A DNA stretch of 10,363 nt from Palsa-1400 sp036008545. Lineage in GTDB: Bacteria; Verrucomicrobiota; Verrucomicrobiia; Limisphaerales; Palsa-1400. The position numbers and the translations under genes were made by a program. Where the stretch lies: positions 1-10,363 of the forward strand of contig DASYNM010000506.1 in the NCBI GenBank assembly GCA_036008545.1. Direction: 5' to 3'. Of this stretch, positions 8,301 to 10,363 are shown piece after piece (position 1 is the first letter of the stretch; each line of letters starts with the position of its first letter). The notes under the pieces were generated by a model, which searched no databases, was not told the DNA's origin, and saw only the letters and a program-made list of their open reading frames with translations.

Positions 8301-8625
8301 CGTCACGCTCAATGACACGCAATTTGTCGAAGCCGCGCGTCATCTGGCCGCCCGCGCAATTCGCTCGTCCGATAAGTTCGACTTTCGATTGGACCACATC
8401 ACCGAGCCGCTGATGGGACGAACGTTGGCTCCCGAGGAACGTGCCGTCATGCGCCAAATGGAAGAAGATTTTCGCAAGAGCTACCAAGCCACTCCTTCGG
8501 ACGCCAAGGCGCTGCTGGCGGTCGGGGAATCCAAGACGGATCAGAAAATTCCGCCCGCCGACTTGGCAGCGTGGACCCTGGTCGCCAGCGAGATTCTCAA
8601 TCTGGACGAAACCCTTACCAAATAA
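5368..8625 (+). CDS. Planctomycete-type cytochrome protein: PSCyt1-DUF1549-LamG-DUF1553
   Basis: This 1085-residue exported protein belongs to a large family in Planctomycetota/Verrucomicrobiota, often linked to polymer use but of undefined biochemistry. A basic n-region precedes a hydrophobic signal segment (VLLAAALACPHAASA, just before the first heme site). The PSCyt1 domain, ~62-165, has CFRCH at 76-80 and a following VMPP whose Met could ligate heme. DUF1549, ~188-391, holds a second heme-type motif, CATCHDHKFDP, from residue 366. A Lys/Glu-rich helical stretch (~418-463) leads to a LamG domain (~464-678: GRWHHVMAVFDG, ALYVDG, RLGARS), then another helical stretch (~687-725). DUF1553, ~770-1000, starts at PRNRLGLARWMV and includes RLDAEEIRDQAL, GGPPVKPYQPENVWEAV and TDTPLQALVTLND; the tail ends with WTLVASEILNLDE. 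The start is uncertain: TTG 5323, ATG 5368, ATG 5401 and ATG 5410 are all in frame and none has a strong ribosome site. I chose 5368 as the longest ATG form. The DUF1501 gene follows after 9 bases. Confidence 0.93.
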   Translation: MREYYVFTDAAMSSMTTSPKRIKGGSRRDGYRVSVAKSTWPSVLLAAALACPHAASAAGEAISYNNQIGPILSEHCFRCHGPDSASRKPKKHPLRLDRQDFAYELRDDGKPVIIKGDPTSSELILRITATNDDVMPPATEHNPLKSGEIELMRQWIAQGGKYEKHWSLIPPVKPAVPADAAGWARNPVDNFVESKLAQNGLAPNPEEQRARLYRRLSFDLTGLPPNPRELEAFVRSKSDQAYEKAVDRMLASDGCAEQFTRWWLDAVRYADTQGIHLDYARSVWPYRDWVIDAYKANTPFDQFTIDQIAGDMLPGATERQEIASGYNRLLETTSEGGAIPEEYAAIYAKDRVDTTTAVWLGLTAGCATCHDHKFDPITTKDFYALTAFFRNNTSSILDGPNGNNAPTLFLPAKQDVAEWKKLEQTIPKTKQAITARKSEAEPAFQKWLTEAKSKASSKSVSISPALHLPLTESNGRYAGNALGRKIQWTGATENKPGPFGPAPLLTNGALVENAAPVMTRNGQVSYGAFIFVEDKPSGAAFSRMNVATNYRGWDLFLSEGRPTVHIVDQYPDKALKVTANERLSSGRWHHVMAVFDGRREGADALALYVDGLKAEVQVNNNSLGTNILTDVPFRLGARSDKSGPADVLSGGKVFLQDVRFYDKALAPRDVARLALSGLARSPSLAKAEDIKDAYLDAYDTRSQNLQAELATQESEKEMIRQRGAITLVMEEKTDTKPTAYVLLRGSYTAKGDEVSAATPASLPAMSADEPRNRLGLARWMVSRQNPLVARVQVNRLWSQIFGTGIVETTEDFGVMGSRPSDQNLLDWLAVEFMDSGWDFRHIVKTIVMSSTYRQSEAVSPEKLEKDPLNKLLSRGPRSRLDAEEIRDQALAVSGLLVDTVGGPPVKPYQPENVWEAVAMKESDTRIYKQDTGSALYRRSLYTYWKRTAAPPNMEILNAPSRETFCTRRERTDTPLQALVTLNDTQFVEAARHLAARAIRSSDKFDFRLDHITEPLMGRTLAPEERAVMRQMEEDFRKSYQATPSDAKALLAVGESKTDQKIPPADLAAWTLVASEILNLDETLTK

Positions 8626-8634
8626 AACTGCGCC

Positions 8635-10119
8635 ATGAACTTTGACCCGCACTGGAGGCCCATTCTGAATGATATCAATGCCAGCCTGACGCGCAGGCAG
8701 TTTTTCCGCAAAGGCGCCACCGGCCTGGGCGTGGCTGCTCTTGCTTCGCTGCTTGGCCCGCGCGCCTTCGGAGCTACGACCGACGCCGCGCCACTGTCGG
8801 CGGAACTTTTCCGCATCGCTCCGAAAGCCAAACGGGCCATTTACATTTCTCTCATCGGCGCGCCGTCGCAATTGGACACGTTCGATTACAAACCGGGGCT
8901 CAACGCCCGCTTCAAGGAAGACCTCAAGGACTGGCTCAAAGGCCAGGGCGAGCGCCTCACGGGCATGACCGCCGGGCAGGACAAATTTCCGTTGGCGCCT
9001 TCTGTTTTCAAATTCGCGCAATACGGCCCGGGCGGCGCGTGGATCAGCGAAGTGCTGCCGTGGCACGCCAAAATGGCGGGCGACCTCTGCTTCATTCGCT
9101 CGATGCACACGGACGCCATCAACCACGAACCGGCCAACCAATTGTCCTATACCGGCTCGATGATCATGGGCAAGGCCTCCATCGGCTCCTGGATCGCTTA
9201 CGGCCTCGGCTCGCTCAATAAGGATTTGCCCACTTTTGTCGTGTTGCACGCGTCGCATTCCAGTCCGTTTTCAAACGTGCAAGCCATCTCGGCCCGCCTC
9301 TGGGGCGCGGGATTTTTGCCCGGCAAATACGCCGGCGTGGCCTTGCGCGCCAAAGGTGACGAGGTCTTGTATCTGAAGGACGCCCCGGGCATCTCGCGTG
9401 AGATGCGGCACAAAATGATTGACGGCCTGAGCACGCTCAACGAGCGTTCCTACGCGGCTATTGGCGACCCGGAAATTCAGACGCGCACGCAGCAGTTCGA
9501 GATGGCTTTCCGCATGCAGGCCAGTGTGCCGGAATTGACCGATCTTTCCGGCGAAAGCGAGCAGACCTACCAGCTTTACGGCGACGATGCCAAGGTGCGC
9601 GGCACGTTCGCCAACTCGGCGTTGATGGCCCGGCGCCTGGCCGAACGCGGCGTTCGCTTCGTGCAGATTTTCCATCGCGGCTGGGATCAGCACGGCAGTC
9701 TCCCCCGCGATCTGGCCTCGCAGTGCAAGGACGTGGACCAAGGCTGCTACGGCCTGATCCAGGACCTCAAGCAGCGCGGCATGTTGGAGGACACGTTGGT
9801 GATTTGGGGCGGCGAATTTGGCCGCACGATCTATTGCCAGGGTAAGCTCGAGGAAAAAGATTACGGGCGCGACCATCACCCGCGCTGCTTCACGATCTGG
9901 ATGGCCGGCGGCGGCGTCAAACCTGGTTTTGTCTATGGCAAAACGGACGAGATGTCTTACAACATCATCGAGAACCCGGTCCACGTCCACGAACTGCACG
10001 CGACCATCCTGCATCAGCTCGGAATCGACAACGAGAAACTAGCCTTCGCCTACCAGGGTCTGGACCAGCGCCTGACAGGCGTCGAACCTGCCAAAGTCGT
10101 GACGGATGTTCTGGCTTAG
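8635..10119 (+). CDS. Tat-exported DUF1501 family protein
   Basis: This 494-residue protein of the alkaline phosphatase/sulfatase-like fold family DUF1501 is nearly always partnered with DUF1549/DUF1553 proteins in these phyla. Its exact reaction is not established. The N-terminus has a twin-arginine motif, TRRQFF at 19-24, then a hydrophobic Gly/Ala segment (28-41) and a probable cut after Ala47 in A-F-G-A, so export in folded form is predicted. Hallmarks are 'ISLIGAPSQLDTFDYKPGL' just after the signal, 'FIRSMHTDAINHEPANQLSYTG' in the first third, 'GVRFVQIFHRGWDQHG' in the second half and 'VIWGGEFGRT' followed by 'GRDHHPRCFTIWMAGGGVKPG'. The His/Asp/Glu residues in these motifs probably bind metal. 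The C-terminus (HELHATILHQLGID) is complete. No clear Shine-Dalgarno precedes ATG 8635; the 9-base gap after the cytochrome stop implies one transcript and a stoichiometric pair. Confidence 0.95.
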   Translation: MNFDPHWRPILNDINASLTRRQFFRKGATGLGVAALASLLGPRAFGATTDAAPLSAELFRIAPKAKRAIYISLIGAPSQLDTFDYKPGLNARFKEDLKDWLKGQGERLTGMTAGQDKFPLAPSVFKFAQYGPGGAWISEVLPWHAKMAGDLCFIRSMHTDAINHEPANQLSYTGSMIMGKASIGSWIAYGLGSLNKDLPTFVVLHASHSSPFSNVQAISARLWGAGFLPGKYAGVALRAKGDEVLYLKDAPGISREMRHKMIDGLSTLNERSYAAIGDPEIQTRTQQFEMAFRMQASVPELTDLSGESEQTYQLYGDDAKVRGTFANSALMARRLAERGVRFVQIFHRGWDQHGSLPRDLASQCKDVDQGCYGLIQDLKQRGMLEDTLVIWGGEFGRTIYCQGKLEEKDYGRDHHPRCFTIWMAGGGVKPGFVYGKTDEMSYNIIENPVHVHELHATILHQLGIDNEKLAFAYQGLDQRLTGVEPAKVVTDVLA

Positions 10120-10131
10120 ATTTTAGCCAGA
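10110..10131 (+). terminator. Weak hairpin overlapping the DUF1501 stop codon
   Basis: TCTGGCT (10110-10116) pairs with AGCCAGA (10125-10131) around an 8-base loop that contains the TAG stop. The stem is seven pairs and is not followed by a T run, so intrinsic termination here would be inefficient. The larger repeat starting 26 bases later may contribute to transcript end formation. Confidence 0.3.
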
Positions 10132-10156
10132 GCGATTCAGTTAGCGCGATGGCTCG

Positions 10157-10284
10157 CCCTCACCCTGGCCCTCTCCCCGTGGAGAGGGAATGGGACATGG
10201 CCGCGCTGGGACAAGTGAGACTTAGTTCTTACCCATCGCGGGAGAAAATTCTCCCTCTCCTTGGGGAGAGGGTCGGGGTGAGGG
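10157..10284. repeat. Compound inverted repeat B: same unit as repeat A, arranged outward
   Basis: The outer arms at 10157-10178 and 10263-10284 are inverted repeats matching at 20 of 22 positions (CCCTCACCC...CCCTCTCCCC against GGGGAGAGGG...GGGTGAGGG). Each half also folds locally: CCCTCTCC/GGAGAGGG around CCGT at 10169-10188, and the same stem around TTGG at 10253-10272. The halves are separated by ~64 bases of unremarkable sequence. The unit matches that in repeat A, but here the two units point away from each other, while in repeat A they face each other. It probably belongs to a dispersed REP/MITE-like family. Confidence 0.8.
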
Positions 10285-10363
10285 AGAACGATTTGTCTCC
10301 ACTAAATAGTTCCGACTAATACAAAGGCCATGCGTGAAAACCGCCTCGGCCAAGGTTGTGTTT
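10285..10363 (+). other. Intergenic tail, possible start of a next gene
   Basis: No complete gene is present. A GTG at 10334 has AAAGG (10323-10327) six bases upstream and opens a frame (MKTASAKVVF) that runs off the window. An ATG at 10330 in another frame is too close to the same AAAGG. Ten codons cannot be tested for coding character, so this is only a candidate gene start. Confidence 0.2.

Noticed and set aside
7969..9258. 429-codon open frame on the - strand
   Set aside because: It lies opposite the DUF1553 and DUF1501 genes and across their junction, and its product is rich in Arg, Gly and Val with no motif. Both + strand genes have clear family motifs over the same bases, so this is a GC-driven shadow.
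9271..10014. 247-codon open frame on the - strand
   Set aside because: It is antisense to the conserved DUF1501 motifs and has no recognisable domain; a shadow frame.

Overview
The window is a GC-rich, densely packed bacterial segment with every credible gene on the + strand. The gene content points to the Planctomycetota-Verrucomicrobiota group. It includes a DUF1549/DUF1553 planctomycete-type cytochrome paired with a DUF1501 protein, a secreted ThuA-like protein ending in the 'VGEYKPSFFGFG' style seen in those phyla, and a receptor-type Ser/Thr kinase with a LamG ectodomain. A Pedosphaera-like verrucomicrobium is my best guess. This is inferred from gene content, because no rRNA or other marker gene is present.

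Region 1 (1-5087) looks like one operon. It starts with the 3' end of a Gly/His-rich protein, possibly DUF3300, which is a common neighbour of DUF2950. Next is a complete secreted DUF2950 protein. Its stop overlaps the ATG of a secreted ThuA-like protein (TAATG), whose stop in turn overlaps the ATG of a 923-residue membrane Ser/Thr kinase (ATGA). The kinase has an N-terminal cytoplasmic catalytic domain, one membrane helix, an Ala/Asn/Thr-rich linker, a LamG domain and two tandem copies of a ~110-residue C-terminal domain I cannot name.

Region 2 (5088-5367) is non-coding. It carries a compound inverted repeat made of two opposed copies of a CCCTC...GGGGAGAGGG hairpin unit.

Region 3 (5368-10119) is the PSCyt1-DUF1549-LamG-DUF1553 protein (two CxxCH motifs) followed after 9 bases by a Tat-exported DUF1501 protein. 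This gene pair is common in these phyla and is generally thought to act outside the cytoplasm on complex polymers; the biochemistry is not established.

Region 4 (10120-10363) is non-coding. It holds a second compound repeat built from the same unit in the opposite arrangement, so the DUF1553/DUF1501 pair is bracketed by repeats.

Nearly everything encoded here is predicted to act at or outside the cytoplasmic membrane. The kinase ectodomain and the cytochrome both carry LamG-type modules. The least described items are the duplicated C-terminal domain of the kinase, the translational coupling of DUF2950, ThuA-like and kinase genes, and the mirrored repeat units flanking the cytochrome pair. 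No CRISPR array, tRNA, rRNA, transposase or integrase was seen.
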